NCBI GenBank assembly: GCA_947522735.1
Contig: CANNTZ010000025.1
Coordinates: forward strand, 1-30,436
Length of the DNA stretch: 30,436 nucleotides
Reading direction: 5' to 3'
Source of the DNA: an uncultured Oscillospiraceae bacterium
GTDB taxonomy: Bacteria; Bacillota; Clostridia; Oscillospirales; Ruminococcaceae
Position 1 is the stretch's first letter. Every line of letters begins with the position of its first letter. Shown one piece after another: positions 14,851 through 22,967 of the stretch. A model generated the notes under the pieces. It was not told where the DNA came from. It saw only the letters and a list, made by a program, of their open reading frames with translations, and searched no databases. The position numbers and the translations under genes are program-made.

Positions 14851-15744
14851 TTACCAATTATCGATCATATTGATTGCATTTTCTAATTGCTTAGAATATG
14901 TGTCATAGGGAATCCCCAATAGCTCCAGCAAAATCCGGCGATAGAGAAGGACGAATTTCATGCTGTATCGCACACACGCTTTTCCCTCAAAATACGGCTG
15001 CTGCTCCTTTTTTATATGCATAATCCGGACGCGGCTTCCAACAGTGCAGCTCAGAAAACAGGAATAATTGTCACGCAGCTCCGTTGCAAAAATAGTCGTT
15101 CCGAAATGTGTAATGATTGCATCAACGCACATCTTTAATGTTGTATTGCGCTCCTTGGGATCGATTGTCCGGCAGAGGAAGGTGTTCTCTCTTATTAGCT
15201 CAACAAACGGTTCGGCAAGCTCTACAAGGAACGCAAAGTTCATGTCAACAGGATTTCGATTGTCTGCCTGTGCGTACAGAAACACCTGATACGCAATATC
15301 CAATTGTTCGGACAATTTTTCCCAACGCAAAAGGATTTCCGAGGTCAGAATCTCCTGAAACGAGATCAGTTTCAGAAAGCCGCATTGACAGAAATCTTTT
15401 GAACGGAAACAGTCGAGGCGTTTTGACAACAGCCCGTCCGCATAGGCGGACAGTTGGGCGGCGGCTTGGTTCTCACCTTCAAATTGCAGCGATGTGATTG
15501 GATAAAAGCTCCCGTCAAACAGCATCAGCACTTTCTCAAGCGTCGCAAAGGCAGAGAATAATTCATCGCAGAGCATGGGTGTGTTGGATATTATCTCGAT
15601 CCGCCGTGCTCCGCACTGTTTAATTATGCCTCTCATTCCGTTGGGCAGAGCAATCGCTCTTTCATATGGCCCTCCAAGGAAGCCCTTTGAGGGGACCTGA
15701 GAAACGATTAGTTTCTCGGCATGCGTACATAAATTATCGTTCAT
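14851..15744 (-). CDS. ApeA/HEPN-like protein of unknown function
   Basis: A 297-residue, probably cytoplasmic protein. The start chosen is ATG 15744 (MNDNLCTHAEK) with GGAGG about ten bases upstream; the frame is open 29 codons further without a ribosome site. The N-terminal half (about 1-150) is beta-rich by eye and resembles the ApeA N-terminal domain; the C-terminal half is helical and contains R238-VRIM-H243, an R-x4-H pattern like the HEPN ribonuclease motif, followed by MKFVLLYRRILLELLGI as in Apea-type HEPN proteins. Some ApeA proteins are antiphage RNases. The assignment rests on motif and layout and is moderate. GC is low (27/60 in one counted line), which supports acquisition. Confidence 0.5.
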   Translation of the reverse strand: MNDNLCTHAEKLIVSQVPSKGFLGGPYERAIALPNGMRGIIKQCGARRIEIISNTPMLCDELFSAFATLEKVLMLFDGSFYPITSLQFEGENQAAAQLSAYADGLLSKRLDCFRSKDFCQCGFLKLISFQEILTSEILLRWEKLSEQLDIAYQVFLYAQADNRNPVDMNFAFLVELAEPFVELIRENTFLCRTIDPKERNTTLKMCVDAIITHFGTTIFATELRDNYSCFLSCTVGSRVRIMHIKKEQQPYFEGKACVRYSMKFVLLYRRILLELLGIPYDTYSKQLENAINMIDNW

Positions 15745-15958
15745 TTCGTTTTTTCCTCCAACGATTCTCAAATCAATTAAATGGTTCTTTCGCTGCTTCC
15801 CAAGAATTAAAGCCCTCAGGCTGTTTTTCAATGTTTTTCGTAACGTGGGATATTATTCGTTCAAATGGCGAGATACCGCAATAATGAAGTCGGCGCAATC
15901 GACCATGTACCATATGCAGGGACAAAATGCCGAGCAGACAAGGGCTGTGTATTGAACA

Positions 15959-15995
15959 ACGGCCTCGCTCCCCTTGAAATCCGGAGCAAGGCCGT
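15959..15995 (-). terminator. Hairpin downstream of aspA
   Basis: ACGGCCTCGCTCC (15959-15971) and GGAGCAAGGCCGT (15983-15995) pair with one mismatch. On the minus strand, downstream of aspA, it is followed by TTGTTCAAT, a weak U-tract. Confidence 0.55.
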
Positions 15996-16002
15996 GTGTG
16001 TT

Positions 16003-16031
16003 TCCGCCGTTCTGCGGCGGAGTGCTTTTTT
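16003..16031 (+). terminator. Hairpin with T-run, plus orientation, facing aspA
   Basis: TCCGCCG (16003-16009) and CGGCGGA (16015-16021) around a 5-base loop, then GTGC and TTTTTT. The T-run is on the plus strand although no plus-strand gene ends here; on the minus strand it is an A-run before the stem, so it may act in both directions. Confidence 0.55.
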
Positions 16032-16095
16032 ATTTGTCCGTTTGCCGGGGAGCGTCCCACCGCGACGAGGGCGTTTTGTATCAAAACCGAGGGGA

Positions 16096-17505
16096 TCAAT
16101 CCTTGCCGGGGATGCCGGGCCTCGTCATTTTAAACGGATCGAGTATTTCGTCGAGATTCCTGCCCGGGAGCAAATCGTGCTCGATGAGCAGCGTGCGGAC
16201 GGACTTGCCGGTGCGCAGCGCCTCCTTTGCGGTATTCGCCGCAGTCTCGTAGCCGATATAGGGATTGGTTGCGGTGACGATGCCGATGCTGTGCTCGACG
16301 AGGTCGCGGCAGTGCTTGACGTTGGCGGTTATGCCGGTGACACAGTGCTCGACAAGAGTGTCCACCGCGCCCGTAATGGCGTCGAGCGATTCAAGCAGCT
16401 TGTAAAATATGACCGGCTCGAAGGCGTTCAGCTCAAGCTGGCCCGCCTCTGCGGCCATTGCGACGGTCATATCGTTGCCGATGACGCTGAAGGCGACCTG
16501 GCTGACGACCTCGGGAATGACGGGATTTATCTTGCCGGGCATGATCGACGAGCCGTTCTGGCGCGCCGGCAGATTTATCTCGCCAAGCCCGGTGCGGGGG
16601 CCGGAGGACATCAGCCGCAGATCGTTGCACATCTTTGAGAGATTGACGGCGCAGCTCTTGAGCGTGCCGGAGACACAGACGTAGCAGTCGAGATTCTGTG
16701 TGCCGTCAACGGTATCCTCGCACTGGACAAGCTCCTGTCCGAACACCTCGGAGAGGACGCGCGCGATGTTGTTATAATAGTATACGTCACAGTTCAGGCC
16801 GGTGCCGATGGCGGTGCCGCCCATATTTATGCAGCGAACCTCGTCGTGCGCCTTGTCAAAGCGCTTTATGTCGCGGGCTATCGCCGCCGCGTAGGCGTGG
16901 AACTCCTGTCCGAGACGAATGGGCACCGCATCCTCAAGCTGGGTTCGTCCCATTTTGATAACGGTGTCGAACTCCTCCGCCTTTGCGAGCAGCGCGCTGT
17001 GCAGCCTGACGAGCTGAGCCTGCGTCTTGCCGAGCAGCGTTATTATCGCGAGCTTGCCGCAGGTGGGATAGACGTCGTTGGTGGATTGGCCGAAGTTGAC
17101 ATGGTCGTTGGGGTTGACGACGGAGTAGTCTCCCTTTTTGCCGCCAAGCAGCTCGATGGCGCGGTTGGCAATGACCTCGTTGGCGTTCATGTTCATCGAG
17201 GTGCCCGCGCCGCCCTGTATCGGGTCGGTGATGAACTGGTCGTGCAGCTTGCCCGCAAGTATCTCGTCGCAGGCCCGGACTATCGCGTTCGCGCGTTCGG
17301 CGCTCAGCACTCCGGCATCGCGGTTGGTGATGGCGGCCGCTTTCTTTATATATGCGGCACCGCGGATAAGCTCCGGGTGTACCGTGTGGCCGGTTATATT
17401 GAAATTTTCCCTCGCGCGCATGGAGTGCACGCCGTAATATGCTTCAGCAGGGACTTCCTTTTCCCCGATGGAATCGTGCTCAAGACGAAACAGCGCTTTT
17501 TCCAT
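16096..17505 (-). CDS. aspA: Aspartate ammonia-lyase (aspartase)
   Basis: A 469-residue cytoplasmic enzyme of the fumarase/aspartase superfamily, converting L-aspartate to fumarate and ammonia. The N-terminus EHDSIGEKEVPAEAYYGVHS is the aspartase/class II fumarase form; TSMNMNANEVIANRA, NFGQSTNDVYP and the mobile loop signature GSSIMPGKINP (catalytic Ser about 320) follow, then AEAGQLELN and a C-terminal MTRPGIPGKD tail close to the Bacillus aspartase end. Start ATG 17505 has GGAGG nine bases upstream; a 24-codon upstream extension crosses the promoter and is rejected. It is divergent from a LysR regulator, which probably controls it. Confidence 0.92.
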   Translation of the reverse strand: MEKALFRLEHDSIGEKEVPAEAYYGVHSMRARENFNITGHTVHPELIRGAAYIKKAAAITNRDAGVLSAERANAIVRACDEILAGKLHDQFITDPIQGGAGTSMNMNANEVIANRAIELLGGKKGDYSVVNPNDHVNFGQSTNDVYPTCGKLAIITLLGKTQAQLVRLHSALLAKAEEFDTVIKMGRTQLEDAVPIRLGQEFHAYAAAIARDIKRFDKAHDEVRCINMGGTAIGTGLNCDVYYYNNIARVLSEVFGQELVQCEDTVDGTQNLDCYVCVSGTLKSCAVNLSKMCNDLRLMSSGPRTGLGEINLPARQNGSSIMPGKINPVIPEVVSQVAFSVIGNDMTVAMAAEAGQLELNAFEPVIFYKLLESLDAITGAVDTLVEHCVTGITANVKHCRDLVEHSIGIVTATNPYIGYETAANTAKEALRTGKSVRTLLIEHDLLPGRNLDEILDPFKMTRPGIPGKD

Positions 17506-17571
17506 TTTGATTATCCTCCGTGCCCACTGTTCGAGCATTAGATTAACATTGTATATATATAGATAATACCC

Positions 17572-17600
17572 TTGCATATAGTATAGCTTTATGATATAAT
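17572..17600 (+). promoter_or_regulatory. lysR-type gene promoter
   Basis: TTGCAT (17572-17577), a 17-base spacer and a perfect TATAAT (17595-17600). The promoter shares 21 bases with the aspA promoter on the other strand, so the two must compete for polymerase. Confidence 0.75.
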
Positions 17601-17608
17601 ATTTTCAA
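17580..17608 (-). promoter_or_regulatory. aspA promoter
   Basis: On the minus strand TTGAAA (17603-17608), a 17-base spacer and TATACT (17580-17585). Confidence 0.75.
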
Positions 17609-17624
17609 ATACTTATAAGCGTAT
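17609..17624. promoter_or_regulatory. Candidate LysR-type binding dyad
   Basis: ATAC-N8-GTAT lies just upstream of the aspA -35 box, where LysR activators bind, and inside the early transcribed part of the regulator gene, where binding would repress it. A related string, AATACTTATA, recurs after the regulator gene at 18637-18646. Confidence 0.4.
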
Positions 17625-17661
17625 AAATGATATAGTCTTAAATCTATGATGGAGGGTAGAA

Positions 17662-18594
17662 ATGTTTCAGGGAATGGATTATATATACGAAGTATATAAA
17701 GAAATGAGCTTTTCAAAAGCTGCGAAGAATCTCTATATAAGCCAGCCGTCGCTGAGCGCCGCGGTGAAAAAGGCGGAGGCGCAGATAGGCTTCCCGATAT
17801 TTGACCGCAGCACCACGCCGATACGGCTGACGGAGCTTGGACGGGAATACATACGCTCGGTGGAGCTAATCCGAGACGTCGAAAACGGCTTCCGCAATTA
17901 TGTCAGCGACGTCAACGGCCTGAAAAACGGCTCGCTCTCAGTGGGCGGAACGCATCTTTTCGCCTCCTATGTCCTGCCGTCGCTGATCTCGCAGTTCACC
18001 GAACAGTATCCGCAGCTCCGGTTCGAGCTTGTCGAGGCGACGACGGCGGAGCTTACCGAGAAGCTGTTCTCCGGCTCGCTGGATCTGTTCATGGACAACA
18101 AATACATGGATCCGGAGGTCTACGAGAAGAGGTTCTTCTGTAAGGAGCACCTGCTGCTGGTGGTTCCGGCGAGCTTTGAATCCAACGGCTCCGTCAAAAA
18201 CTACGCAATGACGGCGTCTGACATCAAGCTGAATCTGCACCTCAATTCACATATCCCGCCGGTGCCGCTGGATGTATTTCGGAACGATCCGTTCATCATG
18301 CTGCGTCCCGGAAACGACACCCGTATGCGTGCCGAGAGCATCTGCCGCAAATATCACTTCACTCCGCGGATAAAGCTGGAGTCATCGCAGCAGATAACCG
18401 CCTATAACCTCGCAAAATACGGCATGGGCATCTCGTTTAACGGCGACCTGCTGGTGAAATACGTGCAGGAGAGCGACAAGCTGCTCTTCTACAAGCTCGG
18501 CAATCAGGACGCGATACGCGACGTCAACATATATTACAAGCGCAGCCGCTACATGACAAGGGCGATAAGCGAGTTTCTCAAGCTTATACAATAG
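17662..18594 (+). CDS. LysR-family transcriptional regulator
   Basis: A 310-residue cytoplasmic regulator. Residues 1-60 are the winged helix-turn-helix (FSKAAKNLYISQPSLSAAVKKAE, shown here in part as AAKNLYISQPSLS) and the rest is the periplasmic-binding-protein-like effector domain with its hinge (GGTHLFASYVLPSL) and a second lobe ending MGISFNGDLLVKY. The ATG at 17662 has GGAGGG seven bases upstream. It is divergent from aspA with interlocked promoters, the classic layout for a LysR activator and its target; the effector is probably aspartate, fumarate or a related metabolite, by inference. Confidence 0.95.
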   Translation: MFQGMDYIYEVYKEMSFSKAAKNLYISQPSLSAAVKKAEAQIGFPIFDRSTTPIRLTELGREYIRSVELIRDVENGFRNYVSDVNGLKNGSLSVGGTHLFASYVLPSLISQFTEQYPQLRFELVEATTAELTEKLFSGSLDLFMDNKYMDPEVYEKRFFCKEHLLLVVPASFESNGSVKNYAMTASDIKLNLHLNSHIPPVPLDVFRNDPFIMLRPGNDTRMRAESICRKYHFTPRIKLESSQQITAYNLAKYGMGISFNGDLLVKYVQESDKLLFYKLGNQDAIRDVNIYYKRSRYMTRAISEFLKLIQ

Positions 18595-19059
18595 GATTTT
18601 GTTATATTGTGTGTTATATTATATGAAATCTCCTATAATACTTATAGGCAATAAAGCGGCTTGTTTTTGGAGAATTTGGCGGAATTTTGCATTATACAGA
18701 CGTTTTTGCGGCAAAGCTTGTCAAAAGACAAAAGTAACCCGTTTGAGCAACACCGGCAGCGAAGACTGCGCCGGTGACAACATATGAGCTTTCTGCGGGG
18801 GCGGTCCGGTGACGCGGGACGCCTCCGGTTGCGTTTTGTGAGAAAATGTTGCAGCATATCATCGGCGCACAGTGCGGATAACAACTATACGCGATGTATC
18901 TATATGCAGAATGGCCATGCAATAACCGGCGAATATATATACCTCAATTATTTAAGAGCCTTGCCGGGGCAAAAGCCGGATATAGCTGTATTTGCCGGTT
19001 ATACACCTGTTTTGCCGCAATGTTTAAAAAAACTGTCTATCCATACAAAGATGAGGTTT
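18595..19059. other. Gene-free stretch between the lysR-type gene and argG
   Basis: No gene is supported in these 465 bases. Contents are the palindrome at 18632-18648, a hairpin with perfect arms CACCGGC and GCCGGTG near 18751-18777, and AT-rich sequence up to the ARG box. A 54-codon frame from ATG 18904 to 19068 has no ribosome site and runs into the ARG box. Confidence 0.4.
18632..18648. repeat. Inverted repeat after the lysR-type gene
   Basis: CCTATAA-TAC-TTATAGG, perfect 7-base arms. It lies 37 bases past the regulator stop and could be a hairpin in its mRNA or a second copy of the regulator site. Confidence 0.5.
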
Positions 19060-19077
19060 AATGAATAAAAATTCAAT
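19060..19077. promoter_or_regulatory. ARG box (ArgR/AhrC operator) of the arginine cluster
   Basis: AATGAATAAAAATTCAAT matches the Bacillus ARG box (CATGAATAAAAATKCAAK) at 17 of 18 positions and the E. coli one (TGAAT-N4-ATTCA core) fully. It ends 7 bases before the -35 box of the argG promoter. In Firmicutes ArgR/AhrC binds such sites with arginine and represses biosynthesis. No argR gene is in the window. Confidence 0.85.
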
Positions 19078-19084
19078 TTAGGGC

Positions 19085-19112
19085 TTGATTTTTGCGGAGA
19101 ACGATGTATAAT
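19085..19112 (+). promoter_or_regulatory. Promoter of the arginine cluster
   Basis: TTGATT (19085-19090), a 16-base spacer and a perfect TATAAT (19107-19112). The transcript would start near 19119, about 57 bases before argG. Confidence 0.75.
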
Positions 19113-19175
19113 TAAACACATGATATGCAAAACAGTGATCCGAACGGATCGTCGGACAGGATGGAGGATAATAAA

Positions 19176-20399
19176 ATGGGAAAGTACAAGAAGGTTGTTC
19201 TGGCATATTCCGGAGGACTTGACACCTCGATAATCATCCCGTGGCTCAAGGAAAACTACGGCTGCGAGATCATCGCCGTCGCCGCCGACGTCGGGCAGGG
19301 TGCGGCGGAGCTGGACGGGCTTGAGGAGAAGGCCCTCAAAACCGGCGCCTCCAAGGTATATATCGAGGATCTCAAGAGCGAATTTGTCAATGATTTCATC
19401 TATCCCGCCATCAAGGCGAACGCCAAATATGAGGGAAAATATCTGCTGGGCACCTCTCTCGCGCGCCCGCTCATAGCGAAAAGGCTGGTGGAGATAGCGC
19501 GCGCGGAGGGTGCGGACGCCATTGCGCACGGCTGCACAGGCAAGGGCAACGATCAGGTTCGCTTCGAGCTGACCATCAAGGCCTTCGCGCCCGACCTCGG
19601 CATCATAGCGCCGTGGAGGACATGGGAGCTGAAGAGCCGCGACGACGAGATCGACTATGCCATCGTACACAAGGTGCCCATCAAGCTGACCCGCGAGACC
19701 AACTATTCCAAGGACAAGAACCTGCTGCACCTCTCTCACGAGGGGCTTGATCTTGAGGATCCGGCGAACGAGCCGATGTACGACAAGATCCTCGAGCTTG
19801 GCGTGACCCCGGAGAAAGCGCCGGACAAGGCGACCTATATAACCGTAGGCTTTGAAAAGGGCGTGCCGGTGTCGCTGGACGGCGAGAAGCTGGACGGCGT
19901 CGCGATGCTCGAAAAGCTCAACGCCATCGGTGGAGCAAACGGCATAGGCATACTCGACATGGTGGAGAACAGGCTGGTCGGCATGAAGTCGCGCGGCGTA
20001 TACGAGACCCCGGGCGGCTCCATCCTCTACTATGCGCACGACGCGCTTGAAACGCTCTGCCTTGACCGCGAGACCTCTCACTTCAAGCGCGTCATCTCCG
20101 ACAAATATGCGGAGCTCGCCTATTACGGCCAGTGGTACACCCCCCTGTTCGAGGCGCTGACCGCCTTTGTCGATTCCACCCAGCAGACCGTCACCGGAGA
20201 GGTGAAGCTAAAGCTCTACAAGGGCAACATCATCACCGCCGGAATAACCAGCCCATACACCCTCTATTCCGAGGAGTTCGCCTCCTTTGGCGAGGATAAC
20301 GTCTATGATCAGATGGACTCGCAGGGCTTCATCAACCTCTTTGGCCTTCCCGTAAAGATAAAGGCGCTGCTCGACCAGAAGCGCAAGAGCGCAGAATAA
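19176..20399 (+). CDS. argG: Argininosuccinate synthase
   Basis: A 407-residue cytoplasmic enzyme joining citrulline and aspartate with ATP to argininosuccinate. The start is ATG 19176 with GGAGG eight bases upstream; the frame opens 17 codons earlier without a ribosome site. The N-terminal PP-loop AYSGGLDTS (residues 8-16) binds ATP; AHGCTGKGNDQVRFE is the citrulline/aspartate site and EGLDLEDPANEP the conserved middle region. Length is normal for the family. It is the first gene of the cluster, directly behind the ARG box. Confidence 0.98.
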   Translation: MGKYKKVVLAYSGGLDTSIIIPWLKENYGCEIIAVAADVGQGAAELDGLEEKALKTGASKVYIEDLKSEFVNDFIYPAIKANAKYEGKYLLGTSLARPLIAKRLVEIARAEGADAIAHGCTGKGNDQVRFELTIKAFAPDLGIIAPWRTWELKSRDDEIDYAIVHKVPIKLTRETNYSKDKNLLHLSHEGLDLEDPANEPMYDKILELGVTPEKAPDKATYITVGFEKGVPVSLDGEKLDGVAMLEKLNAIGGANGIGILDMVENRLVGMKSRGVYETPGGSILYYAHDALETLCLDRETSHFKRVISDKYAELAYYGQWYTPLFEALTAFVDSTQQTVTGEVKLKLYKGNIITAGITSPYTLYSEEFASFGEDNVYDQMDSQGFINLFGLPVKIKALLDQKRKSAE

Positions 20400-20432
20400 G
20401 ACAGATCCGGCATCCTCGACTGACAAATCGAG

Positions 20433-20488
20433 GCCGCAGCTCCAGCCGGAGCGGCTATGGTAGTCTGCCGCTCCGGCTGCGGCATTTT
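20433..20488 (+). terminator. Hairpin between argG and argH (attenuator or partial terminator)
   Basis: CCGGAGCGGC (20446-20455) pairs perfectly with GCCGCTCCGG (20467-20476), and flanking GCCGCAG pairs with CTGCGGC, followed by ATTTTAAATTT. A smaller CCTCGA...TCGAGG hairpin precedes it. It sits inside an otherwise tightly packed cluster, so it probably lowers or regulates read-through from argG to argH. Confidence 0.6.
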
Positions 20489-20521
20489 AAATTTCGGCAA
20501 TGCTTTTTGGAGGAGCTTCAG

Positions 20522-21904
20522 ATGAAACTTTGGGCGGGACGCTTTAAAAAAGAAACCGACAGCCGCGTCAACGACTTCAACTCGTCGCTTCCGTTCGATT
20601 CGCGGATGTACAGGGAGGATATCGAGGGCAGCATCGCCCATTCCGCAATGCTGGCGGATTGCGGAATTATTTCAAGTGAGGACGCGGCGCTCATCCGCGA
20701 GGGGCTGACGGGGATAGAGGAGGATATCGAGAGCGGCGCGCTCCCGCTTGACCCCGAGGCGGAGGACATACACATGTTCATAGAAGCGGAGCTGACCCGA
20801 CGCATCGGCGACGCGGGAAAGCGGCTGCACACCGCGCGCTCCCGCAACGATCAGGTCGCGGTCGATCTGCGCCTCTACCTCAAGCGTCAGCTCGCCGCGA
20901 TGCCGCCGATGCTGACCGCGCTGATAAAAGCGCTGCTCGACAAGGCGGAGGACGGCGCGGACAAGGTCATGCCGGGCTACACCCACCTGCAAAGGGCGCA
21001 GCCGGTCACCTTCGGGCACCACCTGATGGCGTATGTGCAGATGCTGCTGCGCGACATAAAGCGCTTTGAGCACGCGATAGACTCCGCGGATGAGATGCCG
21101 CTGGGCAGCGGAGCTCTCGCCGGAACCACCTATCCCATCGACCGCGCCAAAACGCAGGCGCTGCTCGGCTTTGCACGCGTAAGTCAAAACTCGCTGGACG
21201 GCGTATCCGACCGCGACTTCTGCCTCGACGCCGTATATGCAATGTCGCTGCTGATGCTTCATCTCTCCCGCTTTTCGGAGGAGATTATACTCTGGTGCTC
21301 GTGGGAGTTCAAATTCATCGAGCTGGACGACGCCTTTTCCACCGGCTCGTCCATCATGCCGCAGAAGAAAAATCCCGACGTCGCGGAGCTTGTCCGCGGC
21401 AAGACAGGCCGCGTCTACGGTGACCTGAACACGCTGCTGACGGTGCTCAAGGGCCTGCCGCTCGCCTATAACAAGGACATGCAGGAGGACAAGGAGGCGG
21501 TGTTCGACGCACTCGACACCGTTAAAATGTGCCTTGGGGTGTTCACGCCGATGATAGCGACAATGCGCCCGCTCTACGCCAATATGCGCGCGGCGGCGGC
21601 AAGGGGCTTCATTAACGCCACCGACTGTGCTGATTACCTCGTCAAAAAGGGCATGGCGTTCCGCGACGCCTATAAGATAACGGGCCGGCTCGTTGCGGAG
21701 TGCATCGACGCGGGGCTGACGCTTGAAACGCTGCCCCTCGAGGCTTACAGGGAAAAATCACCGCTGTTCGACGGAGACGTCTACACAGCGATTTCGCTTG
21801 AAAGCTGCGTGAACGGCAGGAGCTGCACCGGCGGACCGGCGACCGTTGCGGCACAGATAGCTGCGGCGCGCGCGGCGCTGTTAAATTGTGAAAATGAGGA
21901 ATGA
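20522..21904 (+). CDS. argH: Argininosuccinate lyase
   Basis: A 460-residue cytoplasmic lyase that splits argininosuccinate into arginine and fumarate. The start chosen is ATG 20522 after TTGGAGGAG; a TTG five codons upstream overlaps the ribosome site. N-terminal KLWAGRF and FNSSLPFDSRMY, ARSRNDQVAVDLRL, the HLQRAQPVTFGHH catalytic region, and the superfamily signature GSSIMPQKKNPD (Ser 276-277, catalytic loop) are all present. Same superfamily as the aspA product in this window. The argC start is three bases after its stop. Confidence 0.98.
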   Translation: MKLWAGRFKKETDSRVNDFNSSLPFDSRMYREDIEGSIAHSAMLADCGIISSEDAALIREGLTGIEEDIESGALPLDPEAEDIHMFIEAELTRRIGDAGKRLHTARSRNDQVAVDLRLYLKRQLAAMPPMLTALIKALLDKAEDGADKVMPGYTHLQRAQPVTFGHHLMAYVQMLLRDIKRFEHAIDSADEMPLGSGALAGTTYPIDRAKTQALLGFARVSQNSLDGVSDRDFCLDAVYAMSLLMLHLSRFSEEIILWCSWEFKFIELDDAFSTGSSIMPQKKNPDVAELVRGKTGRVYGDLNTLLTVLKGLPLAYNKDMQEDKEAVFDALDTVKMCLGVFTPMIATMRPLYANMRAAAARGFINATDCADYLVKKGMAFRDAYKITGRLVAECIDAGLTLETLPLEAYREKSPLFDGDVYTAISLESCVNGRSCTGGPATVAAQIAAARAALLNCENEE

Positions 21905-21907
21905 GCT

Positions 21908-22942
21908 ATGGTAAAGGTCGGCGTGATAGGCGCGACGGGATATGCCGGGGCGGAGCTTGTCCGGCTGCTGCTGGGGCACCCGATGGCGGAGATAGCGGCG
22001 GTCAGCTCGGTGAGCTACGAGGGCAAGAGGCTTGCCGAGGTGTTTCCAAGCTTCTCCGGAGCGATAGATAAAACACTCGTCACGGCGGACGAGGTTGTTG
22101 AGAGAGCAGAGGTCGTGTTTGCGTCGCTGCCGCACGGATTGAGCGAGCCGATAGCGCGTAGCTGCTTCGATAAGGGCGTTCTGTTCATCGATCTCGGCGC
22201 GGACTTCCGTCTCTACGACGAAAACGATTACCGCGAATGGTACGGGCTGAAATACAGAGACCCGGAGCTGCACCTGCACGCCGTATACGCGCTGTGCGAA
22301 ATATACCGGGAACGGATAAGGAATGCAAGGATAATCGGAAACCCCGGCTGCTATCCCACCAGCGTTGCGCTCGGGCTGTATCCGTTGCTGAAGGCGGGGC
22401 TTGTCAAGCCGGACTCGGTCATCATCGACTCAAAATCCGGCGTGACCGGAGCCGGGCGCGGGCTGACTCTCGGCTCCCACTATCCCGAGTGCAACGAGGC
22501 GATATCGGCCTATAAGGCTGCGGCGCACCGCCACACGCCGGAGATTGAGCAGACGCTCTCCGGCGCCGCCGGGGAAAAGGTTACCGTAACCTTCGTGCCG
22601 CATCTGATACCCGTCAACCGCGGCATACTCTCGACGATATACGTCTCTCTCAAAAGGGCCGCCGCTCCTGAGGAGATACGCGCGCTGTATGAGAGCACCT
22701 ATGGCAATGAAAAATTCGTGCGGCTGACGCCCGCAGGGAGCTTCGCCGATATCAAAAACGTGCGCTGCTCCAACTTCTGCGACATATCCCTGCATCCCGA
22801 CAGCCGCACCGGTCGCATGGTGATAGTCTCCGCCATCGATAACATGGTAAAGGGCGCGGCGGGACAGGCGATACAGAACATGAACATCGTCCTCGGGCTT
22901 GACGAGGACTGCGGGCTGAGAGCGCTTCCGCACAGCTTCTGA
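21908..22942 (+). CDS. argC: N-acetyl-gamma-glutamyl-phosphate reductase
   Basis: A 344-residue cytoplasmic NADPH-dependent enzyme reducing N-acetylglutamyl phosphate to the semialdehyde, third step of arginine synthesis. The N-terminal Rossmann motif GVIGATGYAGAELVRLL is followed by the active-site Cys 148 in GNPGCYPTS, and HRHTPEIEQ and FVPHLIPVNRGI of the substrate domain. The ribosome site (GAGGA) is weak and lies in the argH end, consistent with coupled translation. Confidence 0.98.
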   Translation: MVKVGVIGATGYAGAELVRLLLGHPMAEIAAVSSVSYEGKRLAEVFPSFSGAIDKTLVTADEVVERAEVVFASLPHGLSEPIARSCFDKGVLFIDLGADFRLYDENDYREWYGLKYRDPELHLHAVYALCEIYRERIRNARIIGNPGCYPTSVALGLYPLLKAGLVKPDSVIIDSKSGVTGAGRGLTLGSHYPECNEAISAYKAAAHRHTPEIEQTLSGAAGEKVTVTFVPHLIPVNRGILSTIYVSLKRAAAPEEIRALYESTYGNEKFVRLTPAGSFADIKNVRCSNFCDISLHPDSRTGRMVIVSAIDNMVKGAAGQAIQNMNIVLGLDEDCGLRALPHSF

Positions 22943-22967
22943 CTAAACTGACTTTGGAGGGACACGG

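Larger units (their letters stand above)
15745..16095. other. Gene-free stretch between the HEPN-like gene and aspA
   Basis: No supported gene. On the minus strand a short frame ends at 15773 (..NSWEAAKEPFN then TGA), 28 bases before the HEPN-like start, without a convincing start or ribosome site; it may be a gene remnant. The rest holds the two hairpins near 15959-16031. Confidence 0.4.

Noticed and set aside
15773..15919. Short minus-strand frame ending 28 bases before the HEPN-like gene
   Set aside because: Looks protein-like at its end, but has no convincing start; noted only as a possible remnant.
18904..19068. 54-codon frame just before the ARG box
   Set aside because: No ribosome site, and its last codons are the operator itself.
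18999..20081. 360-codon open frame on the minus strand
   Set aside because: Antisense to argG and runs through the ARG box and promoter.
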